Assembly (NCBI GenBank): GCA_905479875.1
Contig: CAJQOG010000123.1
Coordinates: 1 to 40,848 of the forward strand
Source of the DNA: an uncultured Gammaproteobacteria bacterium
Lineage (GTDB): Bacteria > Pseudomonadota > Gammaproteobacteria > Steroidobacterales > JABDMI01
Direction of reading: 5' to 3'
DNA length: 40,848 nucleotides
Shown: piece by piece, positions 27,223 through 35,575 of the stretch
Position numbering within the stretch: the first letter of the stretch is position 1
Layout of the letters: every line of letters starts with the position of its first letter
Made by a program: the position numbers and the translations under genes
The notes under the pieces: model-generated
Databases searched by the model: none
What the model was told of the DNA's origin: nothing
Seen by the model: only the letters and a program-made list of their open reading frames with translations

Positions 27223-28137
27223 TTAGCAGTGTATGAATCTTTTAATATTTTCAGAAATAATGTCTGGGCATTCATGTATGACGCAATGTCCAGCACCTGG
27301 AATTTTTATTATTTCTAAATTTGCAACATAATTGCTAAGTCCGTCAAGACATTCTGAACTAAGCGCCGTGTCATCCATTCCCCACATCACTAAAGTATCG
27401 CAGAGAATTTTATTTGCAATTGGAGCTTCCAGAACAGGTTTAACTGAGTCTGAGGACTCTGGATTAGGTTTAGTGAAGTTTGAAGCACGATATAAACTCA
27501 GAGTAGACTCTAATGCGCCCTCCTGAGCCCAAGCCGGTTTGTAGATATGCATTTCTTTGTCGCTAAATACATTCTTCTCAACCAGTTCATTAAATGCAAA
27601 GCGCCAGAGTAGATCAAAGTTGTTTTTTGATAGTTTTGCTGCGGCTGAATCATCTAAAAATTTTGTAATGTATTCGGAAGATTTTCTTTGACGTTGACTG
27701 TGTGTAAGTAATTCTTGGTGTATACGAGGATGCGGCGAATTAATGATAATTAATTTATTTAAAACTTCAGGATGCAAAGTAGCAAAGGTCCATGCCATTA
27801 GGCCCCCCCAGTCGTGGCCAACTAAAGTAAAACTTTCATAGCCTAAGTGTTTAACTAAAGCTAAAGCATCTTCTACTAGTTCTTGCAGAGTATAAAACTC
27901 TAAGCCTTGAGGTTTGTCACTTAGATTAAAACCACGTAAATCGGGAGCAACAACAAAAAATTCATAACTTAAAGCGTCTAATTGTTGATGCCAGGTATAC
28001 CAAAATTCTGGAAAGCCATGAACACATAAAAGTAAGGGCTTCTTATTATTATCATCCTTACCAGCATGAGCATAATGTATTTTAATATGTCCAAGTTTTT
28101 GGTTTGGTAGTTCTGCGTAATCGAATTTTGTTGTCAT
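27223..28137 (-). CDS. alpha/beta hydrolase, epoxide hydrolase/haloalkane dehalogenase-like
   Basis: 304 residues with the classic order: oxyanion motif HGFPEFWYTWHQQL (residues 40-53), DLRGFNLSDKP, nucleophile elbow GHDWGG with Asp109 as nucleophile, a cap domain, acid Asp in WGMDDTAL (about 257) and His in GAGHCVIHE (about 287). An Asp nucleophile in HDWGG is typical of soluble epoxide hydrolases and haloalkane dehalogenases; the HGFPE oxyanion motif favours epoxide hydrolases. It is the last gene of a three-gene minus-strand operon after the SGNH esterase gene (22-base gap). Substrate not known. Confidence 0.9.
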   Translation of the reverse strand: MTTKFDYAELPNQKLGHIKIHYAHAGKDDNNKKPLLLCVHGFPEFWYTWHQQLDALSYEFFVVAPDLRGFNLSDKPQGLEFYTLQELVEDALALVKHLGYESFTLVGHDWGGLMAWTFATLHPEVLNKLIIINSPHPRIHQELLTHSQRQRKSSEYITKFLDDSAAAKLSKNNFDLLWRFAFNELVEKNVFSDKEMHIYKPAWAQEGALESTLSLYRASNFTKPNPESSDSVKPVLEAPIANKILCDTLVMWGMDDTALSSECLDGLSNYVANLEIIKIPGAGHCVIHECPDIISENIKRFIHC

Positions 28138-28159
28138 TGTTTATAATATCTGATTTTAT

Positions 28160-28777
28160 TTAAAGAGCGCCATTAGCTTGTAACAGAGTAAAAATTTCTT
28201 CAGCCATTTTCCTATAACCTTTAGCGTTTAAATGTATAGAGTCTGATTTTAAACTAGGTGATTTTAATAGTTTAGACATTAAGTCTTTTGCAAAAATTAC
28301 ATCATGTTCATTTGCAAGTTCGGCATAAATTGGAGCTGCGGATGAAAATAGATTTTTTTCAGGAACTCCAATAAGTAATATAGAAATATTCCTAGATTTT
28401 GCTTCTAGTAACATCAGAGAAAGATTATTTTTTGCCTCACTAAAACTTAAGTTTTGCAAAATATCATTTCCCCCTTCTAAGAGAATAATTAATTTTGGAT
28501 TATATTGATCCAATACCTCAGTAAAGCGTAATAAGCCTTCAGACGTGGTTTCACCTGAAATACCTGCATTAATTACGCTACGACCAGATAATTCAGCTAA
28601 AACACTTGGGTAACTGTTTTCAAGCGTTGTTCCATATCCCGCAGTTAAACTATCACCAAAGGCAAGGATTGTGTCAGATGTAGAAACGGCTTGTAATGGT
28701 TTTGCATTACAAGCCGTTAATAAAACAGTGATGATAAAAAGAAAAATAGCTAAGTAATAATTTTTATACATCTGCAT
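28160..28777 (-). CDS. SGNH/GDSL esterase (TesA/arylesterase-like) lipoprotein
   Basis: 205 residues from ATG at 28777 (or 28771). An open frame extends further upstream into the previous gene, but these starts give a proper signal peptide with lipobox LLTAC. The SGNH blocks are all present: FGDSLTAGYG (Ser nucleophile), the glycine in NAGISGETT, the asparagine in LEGGNDIL and the DSIHLNAKGY Asp-His pair. This group hydrolyses small esters or thioesters in the periplasm. It starts four bases after the oxidoreductase stop, so coupling is likely. Confidence 0.9.
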   Translation of the reverse strand: MQMYKNYYLAIFLFIITVLLTACNAKPLQAVSTSDTILAFGDSLTAGYGTTLENSYPSVLAELSGRSVINAGISGETTSEGLLRFTEVLDQYNPKLIILLEGGNDILQNLSFSEAKNNLSLMLLEAKSRNISILLIGVPEKNLFSSAAPIYAELANEHDVIFAKDLMSKLLKSPSLKSDSIHLNAKGYRKMAEEIFTLLQANGAL

Positions 28778-28781
28778 TTTT

Positions 28782-29804
28782 TTATGTTGTTGGATCGGCA
28801 ACTTTAAGTAATTGTTTGCCATGATTTTTACCAGTAAAGATGCGTTGAAACGCTTCGGGAGCATTTTCTAAACCATCTTGAACATCTTCTTGGTACTTAA
28901 CCTTACCTTCCTGTACCCAGTGTGTTAAAGCGCTTATCGCTTCAGGAAAACGTTTAGCATAGTCTAAAATAATAAAGCCCTGCATAGAAGCTCGCATCAC
29001 AATCAAACGTGTATAACTTTTTGGCCCACTTGGGTTATCAGTATTGTAATCGGAGATAGCGCCACACAAAACAACTTTACCGTGCATAGCTATTTGATCT
29101 AATACATTGTCTAAGATTGGACCGCCAACATTATCAAAATATCTATCTACACCATTCGGGCAGTATTCTCTTAATTTAGCTTTTACGTTATCATTCTTAT
29201 AGTCAATGGCGTGATCTAAACCGAAAAATTCGGTTAAGTTTTTACATTTCTCAGGACCACCTGCTATACCAATAACTTTACAACCTTTTAGTTTAGCAAT
29301 TTGACAAGCAACTGAACCAGTGGCGCCTGCAGCACCCGAGACTACAACGGTTTGCCCTTCTTTAAGATCAGCAACTTCAAGCATTCCGAAATATGCAGTT
29401 AAGCCAGTGATACCGAAAATACTCAAAGGCATGGTTAATGGCACACCTTTAGGGAGTACTTGAAATGGGAGAATATTAGCACCTGTAGTGACACAGTAAT
29501 CTTGCCATCCAATGCCACCCATTACTTTATCGCCAATTTTGAATTTGTCGTTTTTCGAGGCAATGACTTCGCCTACCGAGTTACACCGCATCACTTCACC
29601 AATGGCAATAGCTTTTACATATGTGTCTCGTTCATTCATCCATGCACGCAAAGTTGGGTCAAAAGACATGTAAATACTTTTTACTAAAAACTCTCCATCA
29701 TTTAACTCAGGAACAGGAACCTCTTGAAAGGTAAAATTCTCACGCGAGACCATATTTTCAGGGCGTGATGTCATAACCCACTGGCGGTTGATTAAAGCTG
29801 TCAT
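28782..29804 (-). CDS. NADP-dependent MDR oxidoreductase (leukotriene B4 12-hydroxydehydrogenase/CurA-like)
   Basis: 340 residues from ATG at 29804, which follows GAGAGGAAACA; an upstream TTG in frame is not needed. The protein starts MTALINRQWVMTSRPENM and has the medium-chain dehydrogenase fold without catalytic zinc. The NADP-binding motif is SGAAGATGSVACQIAK near residues 145-160. The start and the GVDRYFDNVGG block match the prostaglandin reductase/curcumin-reductase (YncB/CurA) type, which reduce enone double bonds. It heads an operon with the SGNH esterase and epoxide-hydrolase-like genes. Confidence 0.92.
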   Translation of the reverse strand: MTALINRQWVMTSRPENMVSRENFTFQEVPVPELNDGEFLVKSIYMSFDPTLRAWMNERDTYVKAIAIGEVMRCNSVGEVIASKNDKFKIGDKVMGGIGWQDYCVTTGANILPFQVLPKGVPLTMPLSIFGITGLTAYFGMLEVADLKEGQTVVVSGAAGATGSVACQIAKLKGCKVIGIAGGPEKCKNLTEFFGLDHAIDYKNDNVKAKLREYCPNGVDRYFDNVGGPILDNVLDQIAMHGKVVLCGAISDYNTDNPSGPKSYTRLIVMRASMQGFIILDYAKRFPEAISALTHWVQEGKVKYQEDVQDGLENAPEAFQRIFTGKNHGKQLLKVADPTT

Positions 29805-29919
29805 ATTGTTTCCTCTCAATGCAATTAACAAAATCAAATTATCTAATCATCATAATCTATATTTATGATGATTAAAACTACTATATGTTATATTTATGTT
29901 ATATATTGCTGAGTATTAT

Positions 29920-30357
29920 TTACTTAAAATACAGAAAAGAACTATATAAGCCTATATAGGCAAGGATGATTAAAGGCTGTACTTCCCCCGCTCCAGGATG
30001 CAAAACACTGCGATTGGGTTTGCGTGGGTCATAATATACAGAGACTCTTTTATTCTTACTGATACCCAGTAAGCTATCTGAGGCTTCAAAGTAATTACTG
30101 GTGATTTGTGACCCAAAAAATAAGCGTCTAGATTCATATAAAACACCATTAACGCGATAGGCGTAATGTACATAGGGCTCATGAGTCACCTCATAGTCTT
30201 CGTCATAAGCTGTTTTTGTTCTAACTTCTGCGTTTAAAACGGTTCCTGTGATTGTGCTCCAGTGCTTAGATTTTTGTGCAAAGTATATTGCATAGATTTC
30301 GTATGCTATACCCCCTAAACAAATTGATGCAAAGAGAATATGTAAGATAAGAGACAT
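29920..30357 (-). CDS. DUF3592 membrane protein
   Basis: 145 residues with an N-terminal membrane helix (LHILFASICLGGIAYEIYAIY), a small beta domain and a C-terminal helix (PLIILAYIGLYSSFLYF). The domain has the DUF3592 pattern: HWSTITGTVLNAEVRT, HEPYVHYAYRVNGVLYESRRLFFG, then RVSVYYDPRKPNRSVLHPG. The function of the family is unknown. The gene is 39 bases downstream of the BLUF gene and on the same strand, so it is likely co-transcribed with a light sensor. Confidence 0.87.
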   Translation of the reverse strand: MSLILHILFASICLGGIAYEIYAIYFAQKSKHWSTITGTVLNAEVRTKTAYDEDYEVTHEPYVHYAYRVNGVLYESRRLFFGSQITSNYFEASDSLLGISKNKRVSVYYDPRKPNRSVLHPGAGEVQPLIILAYIGLYSSFLYFK

Positions 30358-30396
30358 AGAATAAAGATTTAATTAGTAATAATCGTATAAGGCTTA

Positions 30397-30822
30397 TTAA
30401 GCAGACCATTTAGAGTAGCTAAAAATAAAATTCAGAATCTCATCGACTTTATCCTTGTCGTATTGAATAAATAAACTATCAATATAATTCAAGAATACAT
30501 TTAAATTAGGTAAATCATGGCCGAGTTCAATTTGTTTAAAGCCCATAGACCAATTTGGAAAAAAACGTTTTGGGATTTCCCCAATTATTGGTTGAGGTGC
30601 ACAGTTATGGCGTGAATCGACTTGTATTTTGTCATAAAGAGTTAGTATATTATCAAGATCACCCTCTAACATTTGCATGAAAATGCCTTCTTGATACAGT
30701 AATAAGCCAGTTATACCGGTTTTTAAATTATTACTATTTGCTTTCTCCCATAGCAAGCTTAGCTCTTCTAAGGAAAAGAAGCTATTTGAGGTGCTTGTAT
30801 AAATTAGGTAAGAAATAGTCAT
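30397..30822 (-). CDS. BLUF domain blue-light photoreceptor (short, single domain)
   Basis: A 141-residue protein that is essentially one BLUF domain plus a short C-terminal helix extension. The flavin-site residues fall at the numbers of cyanobacterial PixD: Tyr8 (LIYTS), Asn31/32 (NNLKTGITG), Gln50 (FMQMLEG), Trp91 and Met93 (NWSMGF). Other family elements are GLLLYQEGIFMQMLEG and KIQVDSRH. The domain binds FAD and changes hydrogen bonding on blue light; single-domain forms act through protein partners. No output domain is fused. It is divergent from the DUF427 gene (93-base gap to its ATG), with DUF3592 downstream and a photolyase gene 1.7 kb away. Confidence 0.93.
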   Translation of the reverse strand: MTISYLIYTSTSNSFFSLEELSLLWEKANSNNLKTGITGLLLYQEGIFMQMLEGDLDNILTLYDKIQVDSRHNCAPQPIIGEIPKRFFPNWSMGFKQIELGHDLPNLNVFLNYIDSLFIQYDKDKVDEILNFIFSYSKWSA

Positions 30823-30915
30823 TACAATAGTATCTTAACGTATAGTTTATATTTTTATTATATTAATATAGCCGTAAAATAATATTTGTGAAAAATAATC
30901 AATTTGGAGATTAGG

Positions 30916-31194
30916 ATGCAAGCTTTATGGAACAATCAAGTAATAGCAGATAGTGATAAAACCATAGTGGTTGAAGGTAATCATTACTTTCCTCCAGAAG
31001 CTCTAAATAAACGTTACTTTAAAGACTCAGACAAAACGACTAGTTGTTTTTGGAAAGGCACAGCAAATTATAAACACATAGTTGTAAATGGAGAAAATAA
31101 CCCTGATGCGGCCTGGTACTACCCAGAACCAAAAGATAAGGCCATGAATATAAAAGGCTATTATGCATTTTGGCGTGGTGTTGTGATAATCTAG
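30916..31194 (+). CDS. DUF427 domain protein
   Basis: 92 residues from ATG at 30916, preceded by GGAGATTAGG. It is a single DUF427 domain: MQALWNNQVIADSDKTIVVE, NHYFPPEALNKRYF, CFWKGTANYKHIVVNGE and AAWYYPEPKDKAMNIKGYYAFW. The family is small and beta-rich and of undefined function. It is divergent from the BLUF gene through an AT-rich spacer of 93 bases, so both may answer to one regulatory region. The first codons upstream (TTG at 30904) overlap the ribosome site and are rejected. Confidence 0.9.
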   Translation: MQALWNNQVIADSDKTIVVEGNHYFPPEALNKRYFKDSDKTTSCFWKGTANYKHIVVNGENNPDAAWYYPEPKDKAMNIKGYYAFWRGVVII

Positions 31195-31196
31195 AC

Positions 31197-31739
31197 TTAC
31201 AAAAGCTTATGCATAGGCACACATTTATGAGTGTTCTCTGGGGTAGTTCCACAATCGATGATTTCATCACCTAAATAGGCGCAGGATTTATATAATCGGT
31301 GTCCGGGTAATGTGGCCATTAACTCCATTTTTTTGAAGCCCTCTTGTCTGGCCTCAGCTTCACATAAACGGATTAACTCTCTGCCTATGCCCAAACGAGT
31401 AAAGTCGGGATGTACAAAAAAGGCCCTTATTCTGGCCGAATCGGCTTCTGGATCTAGCAATGGTGATGCCTCATTGCCTTTTGAAGCGCCAAACAATTTG
31501 GCTCGCCTACTCCATCCGCCACATCCAGCTAAATCTCCGTTGACAGATTGAGCTATAAAATAAGTTTGATCAGCAATTAACTCCTCATCCACACCCCAAA
31601 CTGTTCCAATAGCCGCTTCAATTTGTTGAGGGGTATAGTCATGGTTAGCTAAACCACGAGCTGATAGAGCAATAAGATCTATCAACTTTACAACATCAAT
31701 AGTCTGAGCTTTTCGAAAAAGGATACGGTTTTGCAGCAT
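31197..31739 (-). CDS. GNAT family N-acetyltransferase
   Basis: 180 residues with the GNAT core: IRAFFVHPDFTRLGIGRELIRLCEAEARQ near residues 107-135, containing the acetyl-CoA pyrophosphate loop RLGIGREL, preceded by strand YFIAQSVNGDLAGCGGWSRR. It ends two bases from the stop codon of the convergent DUF427 gene. The acceptor substrate is unknown. The product is cytoplasmic. A conserved-looking region SKGNEASPLLDPEADSARI sits before the motif. Confidence 0.9.
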   Translation of the reverse strand: MLQNRILFRKAQTIDVVKLIDLIALSARGLANHDYTPQQIEAAIGTVWGVDEELIADQTYFIAQSVNGDLAGCGGWSRRAKLFGASKGNEASPLLDPEADSARIRAFFVHPDFTRLGIGRELIRLCEAEARQEGFKKMELMATLPGHRLYKSCAYLGDEIIDCGTTPENTHKCVPMHKLL

Positions 31740-31837
31740 TGGGAAATAATACCACTCAATTTTGCAAGATTATATGCTCAGACGGCGAATAAAGAGATTA
31801 GAATGGTCAGTAGTAAAGAATTAATCAAGGGCAGTGT

Positions 31838-32458
31838 ATGAGCGACCTAATTTATCGACAAGTTGAGCAAGCCATTAAAAGTGGCAGAATCATTCAAGCC
31901 ATAAAATTATTACGAAAGGTTGAGAACCTCAATTTGAGTGAAGCTAAGGAACGAATTGAAGAAATGGCAGATAAACTGCGTGGTGTTGAAAGAGAATCTT
32001 ATCCACAACAAAAGACAGATAGGGAAATTCTTGAGGCGTCGTCAAGACCAAGGGCCCATAGTCATGCTCCTGCACGTTCAGGAGTTTATAACATAGAAGG
32101 TGATCTACCTACAGAAGCATTTTTGTTTTTTCAAAGGGGTGAGGTCGAAAAAGGGATAAAAGTTATTGAAACCAATAAGGGCGTCAATAAAAATTCGGCC
32201 ATACGAATGGCGAAAATGTTTTATCAACAGCACCCTGAATATACCTCTGCAGAAATTGGAAGGTTTATGGGAGTTGGATCTAAAGAGAGAGACTATTCGA
32301 TTTCTACAATGGACAACTCAAGCACTAAACCTACCGATAATACTAAAGCAAATAATACGAAAAAGACCCCTAAGAAAAATAATAATGGTGGAAGTCTATT
32401 TAAAACTATTTTCTTTTTTATTATTTTTATTAATATTATTCGTGCCATTATTGATTAA
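31838..32458 (+). CDS. tail-anchored protein with two L7/L12-CTD-like helical repeats
   Basis: 206 residues starting MSDLIYRQVEQAIKSGRIIQ, eight bases after AAGGGCAGTG. Two similar segments stand out: residues about 10-44 (IKSGRIIQAIKLLRKVENLNLSEAKERIEEM) and about 97-130 (FQRGEVEKGIKVIETNKGVNKNSAIRMAKMF). The first matches the G-L-x-E-A-K helix-turn-helix of ribosomal L7/L12 C-terminal domains. A charged low-complexity linker (TDNTKANNTKKTPKKNN) leads to a C-terminal membrane helix FKTIFFFIIFINIIRAII. So the N-terminus is probably cytosolic and tail-anchored. I know no named family for the full chain. It is followed after 17 bases by the photolyase gene, probably in one operon. Confidence 0.8.
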   Translation: MSDLIYRQVEQAIKSGRIIQAIKLLRKVENLNLSEAKERIEEMADKLRGVERESYPQQKTDREILEASSRPRAHSHAPARSGVYNIEGDLPTEAFLFFQRGEVEKGIKVIETNKGVNKNSAIRMAKMFYQQHPEYTSAEIGRFMGVGSKERDYSISTMDNSSTKPTDNTKANNTKKTPKKNNNGGSLFKTIFFFIIFINIIRAIID

Positions 32459-32475
32459 ATGAAAAATAAAAATAA

Positions 32476-33888
32476 ATGTCAGATTCATTAAAGCAATTAG
32501 TATGGTTAAAAACATGTGACCTTAGAGTAAAAGATAATTCTGCTCTGTATCATGGTGCAGCAGCCGGGCCTGTTATAGCCGTATTCGTAGTAACTCCTGA
32601 GCAATATACTCAACACAGTGATGCGTTGATAAAACAAGATTTTTGGTATCGCAATTTACTTAAACTAAGTGAAGAATTAGACAAACTTAACATTCCTTTG
32701 AAAATTTTACAATGTGCTAGTTTTAAAGAATTGCCTGATGAACTATTTAAATTTTCAGTTATTAATAATGTAAGTGAGATACATTTTAATAAACAGTATG
32801 AATTGAATGAAAGAGCTTGTGAAGACGTAGTAAATGAACGCTTCGAAAAAAATGGCATTCAAGTCAATTGTTATTCTGACACACTTTTCTTTGAACCAGG
32901 AACCTTGCTTACAGGAAAAAATACTTATTACACAGTATTCACGGCCTTCAAAAACTTATTTAACAAAGAGTTTGAAAAACTGGCCTGGCAAGTATGGCCG
33001 AAACCTAAAAAACAGATTCCTATAGAGGTAGAAGCCGACAGCGTTTTGGCATGGATTGACGAAACGGATATACGAGTCGATTTGTGGCCCGCAGGGGAAT
33101 CTGCTGCTAAGCGCCGTTTAAATGAATTTATAAAAAACCGTGTATTAAATTATAAAGACACACGTGATATTCCATCAATCAATGGTACCAGTACCATCTC
33201 ACCTTACTTAGCAGCAGGAGTCATATCGGCTAGGCAGTGTTTTGTTGCCTTAGAGAGTTTAGGTAATAAACAAAGTAATATAGGTGCTGTGACGTGGCGC
33301 ACAGAGTTGATATGGAGAGAGTTTTACAAGCATATATTGATAGGGTTCCCACAGGTGTCACAACATTTGCCTTTCAAAGCAAAAACTAGCAAAATAGTGT
33401 GGAACGATAATGAAGAACACTTTAAAGCTTGGTGTGAAGGTCGAACTGGAGTTCCGTTAGTAGATGCGGCAATGCGACAGTTAGTGCAAACTGGTTGGAT
33501 GCATAACCGTCTTAGAATGGTAACGGCAATGTACTTATCTAAGAATTTATTTTTAGATTGGCGTAAAGGCGAAGAATTTTTTATGCAGCATCTGATCGAT
33601 GGTGATTTGTCGGCAAATAATGGTGGCTGGCAATGGAGTGCGTCAACAGGAACTGATGCTGCGCCCTACTTTCGTATATTTAATCCAGTAACTCAATCGC
33701 AGCGTTTTGATCTAGAAGGAAAGTTTATTCGCAAGTTTGTACCCGAACTAAAAAATTGTGATAAAAAAACCATTCATGATCCGTGGGCGAGTAAGACGCG
33801 TCCTATAAAATTAGATTATCCTAAACCGATTGTGGATTTGAAAATTACTCGACAATTAGCAATTGAGAAATTTAAAGAATTAGGATAA
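32476..33888 (+). CDS. phrB: class I deoxyribodipyrimidine photolyase
   Basis: 470 residues, matching E. coli PhrB in length and order. The N-terminal antenna-binding Rossmann domain is followed by the FAD domain with ELIWREFYKHIL, VDAAMRQLVQTGWMHNRLRM and the GDLSANNGGWQWSASTG block. The tryptophan relay is present: W in FKAWCEG, DWRKGE and GGWQW. It repairs cyclobutane pyrimidine dimers with blue light and FADH-, with probably an MTHF antenna. The N-terminal strand reads LVWLKTCDLRVKDN, slightly different from the usual VWFRxDLR. It lies downstream of the L7/L12-like gene and near the BLUF gene. Confidence 0.95.
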   Translation: MSDSLKQLVWLKTCDLRVKDNSALYHGAAAGPVIAVFVVTPEQYTQHSDALIKQDFWYRNLLKLSEELDKLNIPLKILQCASFKELPDELFKFSVINNVSEIHFNKQYELNERACEDVVNERFEKNGIQVNCYSDTLFFEPGTLLTGKNTYYTVFTAFKNLFNKEFEKLAWQVWPKPKKQIPIEVEADSVLAWIDETDIRVDLWPAGESAAKRRLNEFIKNRVLNYKDTRDIPSINGTSTISPYLAAGVISARQCFVALESLGNKQSNIGAVTWRTELIWREFYKHILIGFPQVSQHLPFKAKTSKIVWNDNEEHFKAWCEGRTGVPLVDAAMRQLVQTGWMHNRLRMVTAMYLSKNLFLDWRKGEEFFMQHLIDGDLSANNGGWQWSASTGTDAAPYFRIFNPVTQSQRFDLEGKFIRKFVPELKNCDKKTIHDPWASKTRPIKLDYPKPIVDLKITRQLAIEKFKELG

Positions 33889-33956
33889 AAGTTAAAGTCA
33901 AATTACAAAGAGTGCATATTACGCTAATTTACTGAATACTAATCAGGAGAAATGTC

Positions 33957-34271
33957 ATGCCACAGTTTATGCTTACCTACGTAGGAAGTCCTAATCATCC
34001 TTCCACTCCCGAAGAAGGACAGAATCACATGGCCGAGTACAAAGCTTGGCTTGGAAGTTTAGGTGCAGCAGCGATAAGTCCAATGAATCCTCTTAAAGGC
34101 ACATGTTTAGTGAATCCCGATGCAACAGTGACTCAAGGCGGAATAACTGGTATGTCTGGATTTACACTGATTGAAGCGGAGACACTTGAGGCGGCTTTAG
34201 AAGTAGCAAAAAATTGCCCATATTTAGGAATTGATGGCACCTTAGAAGTATCGGAAATGATTGTGATGTAA
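33957..34271 (+). CDS. YCII/DGPF-like domain protein
   Basis: A 104-residue dimeric alpha-beta (ferredoxin-like) protein of the YciI superfamily: MPQFMLTYVG start, EEGQNHMAEYKAWLGSLGAA, and the last part GGITGMSGFTLIEAETLEAALEVAKNCPYL. The ATG is preceded by AGGAGAAATGTC. YCII-like proteins include small enzymes of aromatic breakdown and unknown house-keeping roles. Function is not inferred further. It follows the photolyase gene by 68 bases with no clear terminator between. Confidence 0.88.
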   Translation: MPQFMLTYVGSPNHPSTPEEGQNHMAEYKAWLGSLGAAAISPMNPLKGTCLVNPDATVTQGGITGMSGFTLIEAETLEAALEVAKNCPYLGIDGTLEVSEMIVM

Positions 34272-34330
34272 GCCTTGTTTTATTTTACAAAGAGTCGGCT
34301 TACTCAAAATTTAGGTTTGAATTAATAATT

Positions 34331-35092
34331 ATGAAAAAAATTCTATTCACGCTAGTTTTACTTCTTTGTTTGTCCTGTACTTCTGTATCGACTACACAAA
34401 CAATGTCACAACAGAAAACTATTGTTTTTGTGCATGGTGCTTGGGGTGGCGCATGGGATTATCAGGTAATGGAAAAGCTTTTAGAAGATAAAGGTCACAA
34501 AGTTTACCGACCTACTCTGACTGGCCAAGGCGAACGTTCGCATTTACTCAATCCATCCATAAATTTAGAGACTCATATTATGGATATTCTTAACGTAATT
34601 AAATTTGAAGGCTTAGAGAATTTTATTTTAGTCGGCCACAGTTACGGAGGTATGGTAATTACCGGTGTGGCAGATAAAGTCCCAGAAAAAATTAGGCATC
34701 TTGTTTATATGGATGCTTATATCCCGCTTGATGGTGAAAATGCATTAAGTTTGTTTCCCCAAGAATCCCAAGAATTTTTTATACAACATGCAAAAGATAA
34801 TGGTGATGGGCATAGTCTTCCTCCTTTTTGGGAGGGCTGGAAAAAAACTAAAGATGTTGCTCATCCTTTCAATACACTTTTGCAAGCGATTTCTTTAAAG
34901 AATGAATTGCGTAAGAACATTCCAGCTACTTATGTTTTGACTATTGATGAAGGCGCTGAAACTGATGCGTTTAGTCCTTTTGCTGAGCGTGCTAAAAAAA
35001 ATGGATGGGACTATCATGAATGGATTACCGAGCATAATACTCAACGTAGCATGCCAAATGAATATGCTGAGTTGCTTCATAATATTAAATAA
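34331..35092 (+). CDS. periplasmic alpha/beta hydrolase (EstC-like), lipoprotein
   Basis: 253 residues with a lipoprotein signal: KILFTLVLLLCLSCTS (Cys at about 16). Alpha/beta hydrolase features: oxyanion VHGAWGGAWDY, the nucleophile elbow GHSYGGMVITG and a C-terminal histidine in TEHNTQRSMPN. The sequence resembles the EstC/salicylate esterase-like group with the HGAWGGAW start. Catalytic Asp is less clear, probably in the TIDEGAETD region. Likely a secreted or lipid-anchored small-ester hydrolase. It is nine bases upstream of the GNAT-VOC pair. Confidence 0.88.
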   Translation: MKKILFTLVLLLCLSCTSVSTTQTMSQQKTIVFVHGAWGGAWDYQVMEKLLEDKGHKVYRPTLTGQGERSHLLNPSINLETHIMDILNVIKFEGLENFILVGHSYGGMVITGVADKVPEKIRHLVYMDAYIPLDGENALSLFPQESQEFFIQHAKDNGDGHSLPPFWEGWKKTKDVAHPFNTLLQAISLKNELRKNIPATYVLTIDEGAETDAFSPFAERAKKNGWDYHEWITEHNTQRSMPNEYAELLHNIK

Positions 35093-35110
35093 TAGTCCTA
35101 GTTGTATCAG

Positions 35111-35575
35111 ATGAAAATTATAATTGATGATTTATCTAGTCCCGAAATAGCTAGTTTTTTGCAAGAGCACATAGAGGACATGCGTGCTACTTCTCCACCG
35201 GAAAGTAAACATGCTCTAGACTTGTCGGGTTTAAAGCAAGCCGATATAACCTTTTGGTCAGTCTCTTATAAAAACAAGATAGTTGCCTGTGGTGCGCTTA
35301 AAGAACTGAGCGCTACGCATGCTGAAATCAAATCAATGCGAACTTCTGCTAGGCTTAGGGGCAAAGGCCTTGCATCAAAAATGCTGCAACATATTCTAGA
35401 TGAAGCAAAAGCTAGACAATATAAAAAACTTAGTTTAGAGACGGGCTCAATGGAATTCTTTACACCAGCAAGAGCGCTCTATAAAAAATTTGGTTTTTCT
35501 GAATGCCCGCCATTTGCTAATTACACAAATGATCCCAACAGTATTTTTATGCAATTAATATTAAAGGACTCATGA
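35111..35575 (+). CDS. GNAT family N-acetyltransferase
   Basis: 154 residues from ATG at 35111; an in-frame TTG three codons upstream is possible. The GNAT A motif is EIKSMRTSARLRGKGLASKMLQHILDEA near residues 75-102, with the RGKGLASK acetyl-CoA loop, and it ends with ALYKKFGFSECPPF. Resembles the small cytoplasmic acetyltransferases of the E. coli YsnE type. Substrate unknown. Its stop codon overlaps the start of the VOC gene (ATGA), so translation is coupled. Confidence 0.9.
   Translation: MKIIIDDLSSPEIASFLQEHIEDMRATSPPESKHALDLSGLKQADITFWSVSYKNKIVACGALKELSATHAEIKSMRTSARLRGKGLASKMLQHILDEAKARQYKKLSLETGSMEFFTPARALYKKFGFSECPPFANYTNDPNSIFMQLILKDS

Noticed and set aside
28778-28864. Upstream extension of the SGNH esterase into the oxidoreductase gene
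   Set aside because: It would put about 29 residues before the signal peptide and overlap the previous gene; ATG at 28777 gives a proper lipoprotein signal.
34268-34303. GTAAGCC/GGCTTAC stem as a terminator after the YCII gene
   Set aside because: Only a 7-bp stem with a 22-base loop and no T-run; too weak to claim.
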